DNA of 64,000 nt from Holophagales bacterium (lineage in GTDB: Bacteria; Acidobacteriota; Thermoanaerobaculia; UBA5066), in assembly GCA_016716705.1 (NCBI GenBank), contig JADJVF010000001.1:245886-309885 (forward strand), read 5' to 3'. A program made the position numbers and the translations under genes. The notes below the pieces were generated by a model. The model saw only the letters and a list, made by a program, of their open reading frames with translations. It ran no database searches and had not been told where the DNA came from. Positions within the stretch are counted from its first letter, which is position 1. Every line of letters starts with the position of its first letter. Shown here one piece after another: positions 17,800 to 26,014 of this stretch.

Positions 17800-17906
17800 G
17801 ACTCGTGCGGCACGGTGAAGTGGACTGGTACCGGTCTCTTCTCCCCGGTCTCTCGGGCGTTCCCGTCTTCCGCCGCCTCTCAGGGGCTCAACCGCCCTCC
17901 GGCGGA

Positions 17907-18353
17907 TCAGCCCGCGACCGGCGTGACGTGCACCTCGCGCCCCTCGCCCTTCACCGCCTTCGAGACGATGCAGTACTTCTCGGCGAGCGCCAGCGTCTTC
18001 GCCACGTCGGCCTCCCGCTCCGCAAGGAGAGCAGCGGGAACGTGCGCGGAGAGGTGGATCTTCTCGACGCGGTAGCCGCCGGCCGGGTCGACGCCGAGCT
18101 CGAGGGTCCCGTCGACGCGCGGACTCTCGATCGGCAGGCGGAGCTTCGCCAGGAAGATCGCCCAGGTCTGGACGAAGCAGGCGAGGAGGGCGCCGAGGAG
18201 GAGCTCTTCCGGATTCGTCCGGTCGACGCGCCCGCCGAGCGAGGGCGCACCGCCGAAGGTCGTGGAGAGGTGGCCCGTCCCGCTCGCGAGAGACCCGGAG
18301 CGTTCGTTCGCGTCCCACGTGGCGGACGCCGTGAAGTGATGCTCACCGGACAT
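17907..18353 (-). CDS. OsmC/Ohr-family peroxiredoxin-like protein
   Basis: A 148-residue OsmC-fold protein (YhfA/OsmC group), a family that reduces organic hydroperoxides with two cysteines. Visible family blocks are TNPEELLLGALLACF and LALAEKYCIVSKAVKGE, which place the two conserved Cys at about residues 59 and 128. ATG 18353 is preceded by GGGAGGG at good spacing; the long frame upstream in the same phase is noise within the next gene. It lies 32 nt after the stop of the upstream sugar-transferase gene and may be co-transcribed with it. Confidence 0.85.
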   Translation of the reverse strand: MSGEHHFTASATWDANERSGSLASGTGHLSTTFGGAPSLGGRVDRTNPEELLLGALLACFVQTWAIFLAKLRLPIESPRVDGTLELGVDPAGGYRVEKIHLSAHVPAALLAEREADVAKTLALAEKYCIVSKAVKGEGREVHVTPVAG

Positions 18354-18385
18354 CTGACCCTCCCGTTCGCAGCAATGCGGAGCAG

Positions 18386-19738
18386 CTACTTCTCCGTGTC
18401 GGGGAGACCGTCGGGATTCCAGCTTCTCGGTGCCGTCCAGGCCCGCGCGGAGAAGAACGTCGTGAGGCCGAGGGCGACGAGGCCCCGGCAACCATTGCGG
18501 GAGTCGAACGCGTCGAGGACGCGGGCGACCTCGGGTGGAGCCGATGCGGGAACGACCATCCGCGAACGGGCGAGGAGCCCCACGGGGGCTTCGCGGCGAG
18601 CGGCCGTCCAGGGCGCGCTCGCGTTCGACTCTTCCTCGGGAGGCAGCGGAGCGACGCCCGTGAGCGCGAGCGAGCCGCGGAGAACCGAGAGAAGGAGAGG
18701 AAGGTCGCGAAAGACCGGGATCGCCGTCTCGAAGCGGAACGTCTGGACCGGCTCGCGTGTCCCGGGCTTCGTGCCGTTTCCGGCAAACGAGTAGGGCCTC
18801 CTCGCATGCCCCGCGTTGGCGACGAGCGACCAGACGAGGGCGACGGGCCAGAGCGGGAGCGAGAGGAGAAAGAGGACGAGTCCGGCGAGCCGGCTCCCGA
18901 GCCCCGCTCCGCGCGGCGCGCGGGGGGCCGGAAGAAGGTCCGTCAGGAGCGACGTCGCTCCCGTCGCCGGGTCGACGACGAGGTTCTGCGAGACGACGGC
19001 GGCGGAGAGCGAGACCCCCTCGGGAATGGCGGTCCGCGGCAGGACCGACACGCCGTCGAGCGTGGCCTTTCCGAGGACGACCGCCTCCTCCGCGACCGTC
19101 GTCCCGCCGGTGAGCTTCGCGGAACCCGCCACGATCGCGCGGGGAGAGAGGACGGGCTTCCCCTCGGCGCGGTCGAGCGCGCACCATCGGGGAAGGCCGT
19201 CGAGGGGCGCCACGTCGAGGTCGACGTCGAGGGGGACGTGCCCCTTGTCGAGGATCCAGTCGGCGTCCGCGGGGTCGCGCGGCAGCTCGGTCTTCTTCAG
19301 CGCCTCCGGGCGGATACGCCACATTCCGAGGAGGCACTCCCCGGAAACGGCCGCGACCACCGGCTCGGCCCGGCGTGCCGCCCGAGCAACGAACTCTCCG
19401 AAGGCTCCCTCCACGGCCGCGTCGCCGCGCAGGACGAACGTGTCTCCGTCGAGCCTGTGCTCGAGGCGGCGGAGGACGGCACCCGTCGATTCGTCCTCCT
19501 CGCGCCGGACGTATTCGAGGGCGATTCCCCAGCGGATCCCCTTTCCGAAGCGCTTCTCGACCTCGAGGGCACGCGGCCCGACGACGACGAGGGCCGACCG
19601 GATACCGGCCGACACGAGGGACTCGAGGGCTCTTTCGAGGATGGGGGCGCCACGCAGCGGCAGGAGGGCGGGGACGGTCTTTTCCGCGAGGGGGCCGAGG
19701 GCATGCCCGTCGCGGTCCGCGAGGAGAACGGTCGTCAT
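18386..19738 (-). CDS. Nucleotidyltransferase - left-handed beta-helix - sugar transferase-like fusion
   Basis: A 450-residue protein of apparently composite build. Residues 1-190 look like a sugar-nucleotidyltransferase (MTTVLLADRDGHALGPLAEK, VPALLPLRGAPILERALESL), although the usual G-G-x-G-T-R loop is degenerate. Residues about 205-265 carry hexapeptide-type repeats (IVAGSAKLTGGTTVAEEAVV). A membrane segment follows (LVLFLLSLPLWPVALVWSLV), then a region like bacterial sugar transferases (DLPLLLSVLRGSLALTGVAP compares with the family LPQLLNVLRGDMSLVGPRP). The catalytic Asp-Glu pair of phosphoglycosyltransferases is not evident. ATG 19738 matches the domain start. It follows the GT39-like gene by 10 nt, suggesting a shared role in a surface polysaccharide. 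Confidence 0.65.
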   Translation of the reverse strand: MTTVLLADRDGHALGPLAEKTVPALLPLRGAPILERALESLVSAGIRSALVVVGPRALEVEKRFGKGIRWGIALEYVRREEDESTGAVLRRLEHRLDGDTFVLRGDAAVEGAFGEFVARAARRAEPVVAAVSGECLLGMWRIRPEALKKTELPRDPADADWILDKGHVPLDVDLDVAPLDGLPRWCALDRAEGKPVLSPRAIVAGSAKLTGGTTVAEEAVVLGKATLDGVSVLPRTAIPEGVSLSAAVVSQNLVVDPATGATSLLTDLLPAPRAPRGAGLGSRLAGLVLFLLSLPLWPVALVWSLVANAGHARRPYSFAGNGTKPGTREPVQTFRFETAIPVFRDLPLLLSVLRGSLALTGVAPLPPEEESNASAPWTAARREAPVGLLARSRMVVPASAPPEVARVLDAFDSRNGCRGLVALGLTTFFSARAWTAPRSWNPDGLPDTEK

Positions 19739-19748
19739 GGGCCGTCGA

Positions 19749-21500
19749 TTATGAGGGAGGGGCCGCGACGAAGACGCGAAGGCCGGTCGGCCTCCCCGCG
19801 CGGGCATCGACCTCGGCGGTCACCTCCCGGGTATTCACGATCAGCCAGGCGCGGACGAGGGGCGCCGGCGCGGCGGCCGCATCGAACGACGTTTCGCGGT
19901 ATGCCCAGACGACCGTCGTGCCGAGCCTGGCCTCCTCGGCGATCCGATCGACGGTCGGGCGGTCGGACCAGGTGATGCCGGTGCGGAAGAGGCGGAAGGC
20001 GAGGGCGTCGGGCTCGGGCGCCCGGAACGTGACGGCTCGCGGCGGAAGGGGAAGGAGCGCAGGGGCGACCTGGTCGGCGAGAGCCCTCGCCCCGGTGCGA
20101 TGGGCGAGGAGGTCGTGACGGATCGTTCGGGCCGCCTCGAGCCCTTCCGAAACGAGGAGGGCGGAGAGGAAGACGGGCCCGACCCGCCGTCCGAAACGGC
20201 GGGCGGCGTCCCCCGAGGCGAGCCACGCGGCGCCGGCGGTGCAGAGGACGATCGCCACGAAAGCGCCGGCGGCCGTCAGCGGGGCCGTCGCCCCTCCATC
20301 GAAGAACGGTTCGCGCGACGTCGCGACCAGGAGCGCGGCGAGCAGGAGGACGAACGTTCCCGACGCGATCGTCGCGGCCATCTCGAAGCGGGCCCGGATC
20401 GCGGACCGCGGACGCGTGAGAAGAGCCGCGCCGCCGAGCCCGGCGAGGGCCGAGAGGGCCGGAAGGACCGGCGTCGAGGAGAGCTCGAGCGAGCCCGCCA
20501 CCGCGACGAGGACGACGAGCTCGACGCCGTAGGCGCACCAGAGGGCCATGTGGGAGAGGCGCCGGTCGCCGCCGGTCGCGCCGGAGACGATCTCCTCTTC
20601 CCCGAGCGGCCGGGTCAGGTAGGCGATCCCGACGCCGACGAGAGGAAGAAGGACGAAGAGCGTCTTGACGATCAGCCGGAGATCGGCGCTCACGAGAGTG
20701 ACGTCGGTCAGCTGGCGCAGCGCCTCCGGAGCACTCCCGAACGCGCGCGCCAGGTGCGCCGCCATGGTCTCGGGACGGAGGAGGGCGACCAGGAGGAACT
20801 GCAGCCCCGCCGTCAGGACGAAGGAGCCTGTCAGGAGGGCGAGCGTCCTCTTCGTACGTCCGAGGGCGAAGAGACGCGGCCGGAAGAGAAGAGCGACGAG
20901 GAGCGGGAGGAGAAAGAGGCCGACGGCGTAGCCCTTCGTCAGGAAGCCGAGGCCGAACAGGATGCCCGCCAGGGGCGCTTCGCCCGGGCTGTCCTCTTCG
21001 AAGGCCCGGAGGCCGAAGATGACCCCGCCCAGCCCCAGGAGGGTCAGCATCGGCTCGACCGTCGCCGCCCGGCTCGCCAGGACGAGCGGCGGCGCGAGGA
21101 CGGCGAAGGCGCCCGCGATATGCCCGGCCGGCTGGCCGTAGCCCCGCCGGACGATCCTCTCGAGGACGAACGCGGCGACGAGGCCCGCGAAGACGGACGG
21201 AAGTCGGATCGCCCACTCGTACGCGCCGAACGTCTTCACCATCAGCGCCAGGATCGCGGGGAAGAAGACCGGCATCCCGCTCGCGTCGCCGAGCGGCGTC
21301 GCGGAGAGCGCGAGGAGCTGGGGGAGCCCTCCCTCCACGAGGTTGCGGGCACCCACCGCCCAGGCCCCCTCGTCGGGTCCGAAGAGATCGGGCGAGCCCA
21401 GGCTCAGAAGCCTGAGGAGGAGGCCCGCAAGGAAGGCCAGAACGAACAGGAGGCGCCCGGACGCCCCCGGGTCGTCCGCCATCTCGGTCACGGACGTCAC
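19749..21500 (-). CDS. GT39 (ArnT/PMT-like) membrane glycosyltransferase
   Basis: A polytopic protein of 583 residues with about ten or more hydrophobic helices. The first loop after helix 1 holds the acidic motif GSPDLFGPDEGAWA typical of ArnT and other dolichyl/undecaprenyl-phosphate sugar transferases, followed by the periplasmic GMPVFFPAILALMVK segment. It should transfer a sugar from a lipid carrier on the outer face of the inner membrane; donor and acceptor are unknown. GTG 21500 is preferred over the in-frame ATG at 21533 because a TATACT hexamer lies exactly 8 nt before it. The next gene follows after 10 nt. Confidence 0.82.
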   Translation of the reverse strand: MTSVTEMADDPGASGRLLFVLAFLAGLLLRLLSLGSPDLFGPDEGAWAVGARNLVEGGLPQLLALSATPLGDASGMPVFFPAILALMVKTFGAYEWAIRLPSVFAGLVAAFVLERIVRRGYGQPAGHIAGAFAVLAPPLVLASRAATVEPMLTLLGLGGVIFGLRAFEEDSPGEAPLAGILFGLGFLTKGYAVGLFLLPLLVALLFRPRLFALGRTKRTLALLTGSFVLTAGLQFLLVALLRPETMAAHLARAFGSAPEALRQLTDVTLVSADLRLIVKTLFVLLPLVGVGIAYLTRPLGEEEIVSGATGGDRRLSHMALWCAYGVELVVLVAVAGSLELSSTPVLPALSALAGLGGAALLTRPRSAIRARFEMAATIASGTFVLLLAALLVATSREPFFDGGATAPLTAAGAFVAIVLCTAGAAWLASGDAARRFGRRVGPVFLSALLVSEGLEAARTIRHDLLAHRTGARALADQVAPALLPLPPRAVTFRAPEPDALAFRLFRTGITWSDRPTVDRIAEEARLGTTVVWAYRETSFDAAAAPAPLVRAWLIVNTREVTAEVDARAGRPTGLRVFVAAPPS

Positions 21501-21508
21501 GGCGGCGG

Positions 21509-21514
21509 AGTATA
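21509..21514 (-). promoter_or_regulatory. TATACT -10 element, leaderless glycosyltransferase gene
   Basis: On the minus strand TATACT ends 8 nt before GTG 21500 with no ribosome site between. It decides the start of the glycosyltransferase gene. Confidence 0.5.
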
Positions 21515-21542
21515 CGGCCCGCTCTTCGGACATCTCGGCGGC

Positions 21543-22709
21543 TCAGGCGCCGCCGGCCAGCGTCGCGAGGCGGGCCACGAGAGTCTCGCGCGGGGCGTCG
21601 TCGGGCAGATCGAGCAGGACCGGCGCGATCGGCAGGTCCCCCGGGTCCCAGTCGAGAAGGGTCGCGAGCGCCGGCGCGAGCCGCTCGGCCATCGGCCAGT
21701 CGCGCACGGCGCGCCGCCCGGGGAGCTCGTCTCCGTGACGGGCGCCGAAGAGGCCCGGCCCCGTGGACGCGCCGTGGCGGGCGGCGAGGGCTCGCAGGTA
21801 TTCGGTCCACGACGGCAGGTTCCGCCCGAGCCGTTGCTCCTCGAGGAGCCGCAGCATCTCGAGAAACCGGTCCGAGATCCGCCCCGCCTGAGTTCGCACC
21901 TCGGCGAGCGTCTCCGGCAGGTCGACGCCGCGCGCGGCTCCGAGCGCTTCGCGGTGCCGCTGGACGACGTCGCGAAAGCGGGTCCGAGTCATTCCGAGGT
22001 GGCAACCCTCCGGCGCGGCCCCTGCGTCGACCGGGGCCGCGAGGAGCCGAAGCTCCGCGGCACGCGTGCCCTCGGTCGGCCGGAATCGGCCGGCCGAGAC
22101 GAGGAGCGCCGTACCGAGCGCGAGGTCCACCGCGCGGATCGCCGCCTGCCCGGCGAGGACGGCGGCACGACCGGCGGTACGGCGCGAGAGCGAGCGCTCG
22201 GCTGCGAGAAACGCCGCGCCGCGCCGGACGAGGAGCTGGAGGGCCTCGCCCGGCGCCGGTTGCGCACCCGCCAGGGACGAGAGGGGCTCGAGGAGGTCGA
22301 GGGGGCCGGAGACGACGCGCCCCGCCGCGGCGCACTCGATCGCCTCGAGCGTCGGCGGCAGGTGTGCCAGCGCCGAGAGGGAGGACGTGAGCAGGCGGAC
22401 GGTCGCGTGGCGCGGGCGGGCCGTGGCGGCGAGGTCTCGCGCTAGCTGAGGGGCGAGAGTCGCGGCTCGCCCGGGCGTCGTCCGAAGAACGACGAGCAGC
22501 TCGAAGGGAGCGACGGTCACGAACGCGCCCGCGGCGTCGACCGTCGTCGGGGCCTCGCCACGCCCGAGCGCCCCGCCCAGCGCCGCGCCGGCGAGCGTGT
22601 CCCCGGCGGCATCCGAGAGACGCGAGAGGATCGCCGCGAGCGTCTCGCGACAGTGCCGCTCGACCGCGGGAACCGCGGCCGCGGTGAAGGGTCGTCCGGC
22701 CTCCGTCAC
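21543..22709 (-). CDS. Hypothetical protein with weak nucleotidyltransferase-like motif
   Basis: A 388-residue soluble Ala/Leu/Arg-rich protein that I do not recognise. The N-terminal stretch AGAALGGALGRGEA followed by FELLVVL loosely recalls the GGSxxRGE...D pattern of polymerase-beta-type nucleotidyltransferases, but the second acidic residue is not convincing. The rest is helical without transmembrane segments. GTG 22709 overlaps the stop of the upstream RsbW-like gene (GTGA), so the two are translationally coupled. This pairing may mean it works with the kinase-like ATPase. Its stop is 43 nt before the glycosyltransferase start. Confidence 0.7.
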   Translation of the reverse strand: MTEAGRPFTAAAVPAVERHCRETLAAILSRLSDAAGDTLAGAALGGALGRGEAPTTVDAAGAFVTVAPFELLVVLRTTPGRAATLAPQLARDLAATARPRHATVRLLTSSLSALAHLPPTLEAIECAAAGRVVSGPLDLLEPLSSLAGAQPAPGEALQLLVRRGAAFLAAERSLSRRTAGRAAVLAGQAAIRAVDLALGTALLVSAGRFRPTEGTRAAELRLLAAPVDAGAAPEGCHLGMTRTRFRDVVQRHREALGAARGVDLPETLAEVRTQAGRISDRFLEMLRLLEEQRLGRNLPSWTEYLRALAARHGASTGPGLFGARHGDELPGRRAVRDWPMAERLAPALATLLDWDPGDLPIAPVLLDLPDDAPRETLVARLATLAGGA

Positions 22710-23146
22710 GGGACCTCGAGCTCCTCCACGACCAGATGGAGAGTGAGCCGGTTCTTCCCGCCGTCGGAAGCGTAGTGCAGCTCGTCGCAGGCCGCGCGGA
22801 TGATCGGGAGACCCATCCCGCCCTCGGGCCAGGTCGTGGGGTCGTCCGGGTCGGGCTCGCGGGGCGGAGGTACGAGCGTCGGGTCGAAGGAGGCTCCGGA
22901 GTCGAGGACGGTGAGCGCGATCGCCTTTCCCTCGCGGGCCAGCTCGACCTCGACGCGGCCGCCGCGGCCGCCGTAGGCGTGACGCACGACGTTCGTCGCC
23001 GCCTCGACGACGGCGAGCTCGAGAAGGGATCGCCGCTCGGAGGCGAGGCCCCACTCGGCGAGGACGCCGTGACACGCGGCCGCGAGGAGGCGGACAGAAG
23101 GGAAGTCCGCCTCGATGGAGAGGTGGATCGTCCGGCGCCCTTTCAT
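22706..23146 (-). CDS. RsbW-like anti-sigma factor / serine kinase ATPase domain protein
   Basis: A 146-residue stand-alone HATPase_c domain of the anti-sigma (RsbW/SpoIIAB) group. Motifs visible are the N box ELAVVEAATNVVRHAYG, the G1 type LTVLDSGASFDP and the G2-like PEGGMGLPIIRAACDEL. These proteins bind ATP, hold a sigma factor and phosphorylate an anti-anti-sigma partner; no such partner is adjacent. ATG 23146 has GGGGAGCC before it. It diverges from truA, and its stop overlaps the unknown gene downstream. A TATCAT hexamer at 23160-23165 (minus) could be its -10. Confidence 0.83.
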   Translation of the reverse strand: MKGRRTIHLSIEADFPSVRLLAAACHGVLAEWGLASERRSLLELAVVEAATNVVRHAYGGRGGRVEVELAREGKAIALTVLDSGASFDPTLVPPPREPDPDDPTTWPEGGMGLPIIRAACDELHYASDGGKNRLTLHLVVEELEVP

Positions 23147-23186
23147 GAGGCTCCCCAAGATGATAGAGCCGCTTCGGCCACCCTGC

Positions 23187-23192
23187 GACAAT
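23187..23192 (+). promoter_or_regulatory. GACAAT -10 element, leaderless truA
   Basis: GACAAT ends 6 nt before the GTG at 23199, with no ribosome site. It supports that start for truA. Confidence 0.45.
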
Positions 23193-23198
23193 GGAAGC

Positions 23199-24035
23199 GT
23201 GATCCCGAATCGCGCCCCCTCGAGAACCTCCGCCCCCTCCGGTGCCGTCCTGCGTGCCACGATCGAATACGACGGCGGGCGCTACCGCGGCTGGCAGGCC
23301 CAGATCAACGCGCGCACCGTCCAGGGGACGCTCCTGGTCGCTGCCCACGAGCTCTGGGGCGCGGGCGTGAGGGTCCACGGCGCGGGCCGGACCGACGCGG
23401 GCGTCCACGCCTTCGGACAGGTCGCTTCCATCCATCTGCCACCGCGCGTCCGCGTCTCCGACCCGGCGGACGCGACGAAGCGCTGGAACGACCTCCTCCC
23501 TCCCGACGTGAACGTTCTCTCCCTCGCCCTCGCCGCGCCCACGTTCCACGCCCGCCACGACGCCGTGAAGCGCGTCTACCGCTACCGCATCTCCCGCCGG
23601 CGCACCGGCTTCGGGAAGCCCTTCGTCTACTGGGTGAGGGATTCGCTCGACGTCGGCGCGATGGAGCGCGCCGCCCGGCTCTTCGCGGGGAGGCACGACT
23701 TCAAGAGCTACTGCGAGAACCCGGAGGGGCACGACTCGACGATCGTCGTCGTCGAGCGCGTGGAGGTGACGGCGCCGCCCGAAGCCGACGGCCTCATTCT
23801 CGTGAGGTTCTCCGCCTCGCACTTTCTCTGGAAGATGGTGCGGCGGGTCGTCGGCGTCCTCATCGAGGTCGGCGCCGGCCGGATGACGGAACGCGAGGTG
23901 GCCCGGCTCTTCGTGGAACGGACCGGCGACCCGGCGCGGCTCACCGTGCCGCCCTCCGGGCTCTTCCTCGAATCGGTGAGCTACCCCGGCGAGCCCGACG
24001 CCGTCCCGCCCCACCCGCTCAGGCCCGCGTTCTGA
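23199..24035 (+). CDS. truA: tRNA pseudouridine(38-40) synthase TruA
   Basis: TruA isomerises uridines 38-40 in tRNA anticodon arms. The 278-residue enzyme has the core YDGGRYRGWQAQ motif and the catalytic Asp66 in GRTDAGVHAFGQV, followed by RVYRYRI and the family HDFKSYCENP and FLWKMVRRVVGVL blocks. GTG 23199 is preferred over an upstream in-frame ATG at 23115 because a GACAAT hexamer lies 6 nt before it and the upstream ATG falls inside the divergent gene. A separate promoter serves the next gene. Confidence 0.95.
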   Translation: MIPNRAPSRTSAPSGAVLRATIEYDGGRYRGWQAQINARTVQGTLLVAAHELWGAGVRVHGAGRTDAGVHAFGQVASIHLPPRVRVSDPADATKRWNDLLPPDVNVLSLALAAPTFHARHDAVKRVYRYRISRRRTGFGKPFVYWVRDSLDVGAMERAARLFAGRHDFKSYCENPEGHDSTIVVVERVEVTAPPEADGLILVRFSASHFLWKMVRRVVGVLIEVGAGRMTEREVARLFVERTGDPARLTVPPSGLFLESVSYPGEPDAVPPHPLRPAF

Positions 24036-24071
24036 GCCGCGGGCCTGGACTCCGTCGCGCGGCCGGCGTGT

Positions 24072-24101
24072 TTGACCCCCGGGAACGGACCGTGCTTACA
24101 T
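24072..24101 (+). promoter_or_regulatory. Sigma-70-type promoter TTGACC-18-TTACAT
   Basis: TTGACC (24072-24077) and TTACAT (24096-24101) are 18 nt apart. The ATG of the thioredoxin/TPR gene starts 8 nt after the -10 without a ribosome site, so the transcript is probably leaderless. Confidence 0.65.
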
Positions 24102-24109
24102 CCCGCCCC

Positions 24110-25417
24110 ATGCGCCGTTTCGCCCTCCTCGCGGCCCTCGCCTTCGCCGCCACCGTCCCACCCGCCGGGAAGGCCGGTGCACAGGGCATCGCCTTCTCCG
24201 AAGGGACTCCGTTCGCCGAGGTGCTGCGTCGCGCGCGTACCGAGAAGAAGCCCGTCATGCTCGACGCCTACGCGGTCTGGTGCGGCCCGTGCAAGCAGCT
24301 CGACCGGATGACCTTCGCCGACCCGACCGTCGGCGCGTGGGCCAAGAAGAACGTCGTCGCCGCGAAGGTGGACGCGGAGAAGGGGGAGGGGCGGCGCCTG
24401 GCACAGCGCTACGCCGTCCGCGCCTTCCCGACCATCCTCTTCCTCGACGCGTCCGGGAACGAGCTGGACCGGATCTCCGGCGTCTTTCCTCCCGCGGATT
24501 TCATCAAGGCTGCCGAGTCGATCCTCTCCGGAAACACCCGCCTGGGCGAGGCGATCAGGAAGCTCTCGAGCTCGTGGGACCCCGCCCTCGCCGGCGGCAT
24601 CGCGGCGCAGCTCGCTCAGCGGAACGACCTCGCGCGTCTCGCGCCGATCGCGCGGCGCGCCGTGGAGGAGGACCCCGACCTCCTCGAGGACGGAGCCCGC
24701 GAGACGTTTCTCTATCTCGTCAGCCTCGAGGACGGAGCCGAGAAGCTCTCCGCGGAGACGCTCGACCTGATCGAGTCCCTCGCGCCGCGCCTCTCCGCCG
24801 ACCCGCGGGTCGTCATCCTCCGCCTCGCCGCCTCGCGCGAGCAGACGCGGCGGGGCGACGCGAAGGCGGCCCGGGCCTCCGCGCTCGCCGGCCTGAAGGG
24901 CCTCCCCGAAGACTCGCCCTTCTCGGCCGACCTCTACGGCGCGCTCGCGTCCGCGGAGAGGGCGGCGAAGAAGCCCGAGGCGGCCGTCGCCGCGGCACGA
25001 AAGGCCGTCGCCCTGGGCGAGAAGTCGGGCGGCGGCGGCTGGGCCCGCGTCTCCCGGCAGTTCGCGCTCGCCGAAGCGCTCGCGTTCGCCGGCCAGAACG
25101 TCGAGGCGCGAAAGACGCTCGACGCCGCGCTCGGTCCTGCGTCGAACGACCCGGGTCTCCTCGCGCGCGCCTCCACCCTCCTCCTCGTTCTGAAGGACGT
25201 CCCGGGGGCGCTCGCGAACGCCCGGCGTGCCGTCGAGAGCTCGCAGGGAGGCGACGCGAAGGCACACGCGGCCCTCGGGGAGGCGCTCGCCGCCTCGGGC
25301 GACCGGACGGGAGCGGCTTCGGCGTTCGCGCGCGCCTCCGAGCTCGAGCCCGACAACGACGCGCTTCGCCGGCGCCTCGAGACTCTCCGCCCGAAGAAGG
25401 GCGCCAAGGCCGCCTGA
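24110..25417 (+). CDS. Secreted thioredoxin-fold protein with TPR tail
   Basis: A 435-residue exported protein. A signal peptide (RRFALLAALAFAATVPPAG) leads into a thioredoxin fold with the active site WCGPCK (Trp57, Cys58, Cys61) and the cis-Pro region AFPTILFLD. The remaining 280 residues are helical TPR-like repeats (for example AHAALGEALAASGDRTGAAS). It probably acts as a periplasmic thiol reductase or chaperone; the substrate is unknown. The ATG is set by the promoter 8 nt upstream. It converges on the DUF4149-like gene. Confidence 0.83.
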   Translation: MRRFALLAALAFAATVPPAGKAGAQGIAFSEGTPFAEVLRRARTEKKPVMLDAYAVWCGPCKQLDRMTFADPTVGAWAKKNVVAAKVDAEKGEGRRLAQRYAVRAFPTILFLDASGNELDRISGVFPPADFIKAAESILSGNTRLGEAIRKLSSSWDPALAGGIAAQLAQRNDLARLAPIARRAVEEDPDLLEDGARETFLYLVSLEDGAEKLSAETLDLIESLAPRLSADPRVVILRLAASREQTRRGDAKAARASALAGLKGLPEDSPFSADLYGALASAERAAKKPEAAVAAARKAVALGEKSGGGGWARVSRQFALAEALAFAGQNVEARKTLDAALGPASNDPGLLARASTLLLVLKDVPGALANARRAVESSQGGDAKAHAALGEALAASGDRTGAASAFARASELEPDNDALRRRLETLRPKKGAKAA

Positions 25418-25441
25418 AGGGGCCGGCCCCCGCCCGATCCG

Positions 25442-26014
25442 TCAGGCGGGCGTCGGGTCCGCCGGGTCGGACCGGTCCGTCGGCCCGGTGGCGTTCGTCG
25501 CCACCGCGATCGTCCTCCGCGGTTTTCGCGAGACGAGGACGAAGAGCACCGTCGATGCGAGAAGCCTCACGAGGAGGACGATCGAGGAGAAGGCGTGGAG
25601 CCGGCCCCACTCCTTCCGTCCCGGATCCGTCTGCGGGAGGAGGTCGATGAGCGCCGGCAGCCGGTCCCGCAGCGCCATCATCTGCGGCGTGATCACCTCG
25701 TGCGACGCGAACGCCGCCGCCGCGACGACCGCCAGGAGCCTGAGCGCGAGCCCCTTCTGGACCCTCGTGAGCGGCTCGACCCGGTCGAGAAGCAGGACGA
25801 GGAGGAAGGCGAGCGCCGCCGCGGCGTAGGACGTGAGGTCGAGGACGTCGAGGAGGGCCCGGTTGACCGCTCCTCCCGCGTGGCGCGATGGGGACTCGCT
25901 CAGGACGGTACCCGCCGTCCCCGCGAAGAAGCCGAGCGCCCCCGTGTACGTCCCGAGGAGCAGGAGGAGCGCCGTGCGCAGGGCCGAGGCCCGCGTGAAC
26001 CTCTCGAGGCTCAT
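25442..26014 (-). CDS. DUF4149-like membrane protein
   Basis: A 190-residue protein with four hydrophobic helices (about 12-32, 50-70, 78-98 and 143-163) and the sequence SHEVITPQMMALRDRLP before a FxxLH-type stretch (GRLHAFSSIV), which resembles DUF4149. The tail is polar (Asp/Pro/Thr). Its ATG overlaps the stop of the mqnD-like gene (ATGA), so it is translated with it; a link to quinone metabolism is possible but unproven. Confidence 0.6.
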   Translation of the reverse strand: MSLERFTRASALRTALLLLLGTYTGALGFFAGTAGTVLSESPSRHAGGAVNRALLDVLDLTSYAAAALAFLLVLLLDRVEPLTRVQKGLALRLLAVVAAAAFASHEVITPQMMALRDRLPALIDLLPQTDPGRKEWGRLHAFSSIVLLVRLLASTVLFVLVSRKPRRTIAVATNATGPTDRSDPADPTPA

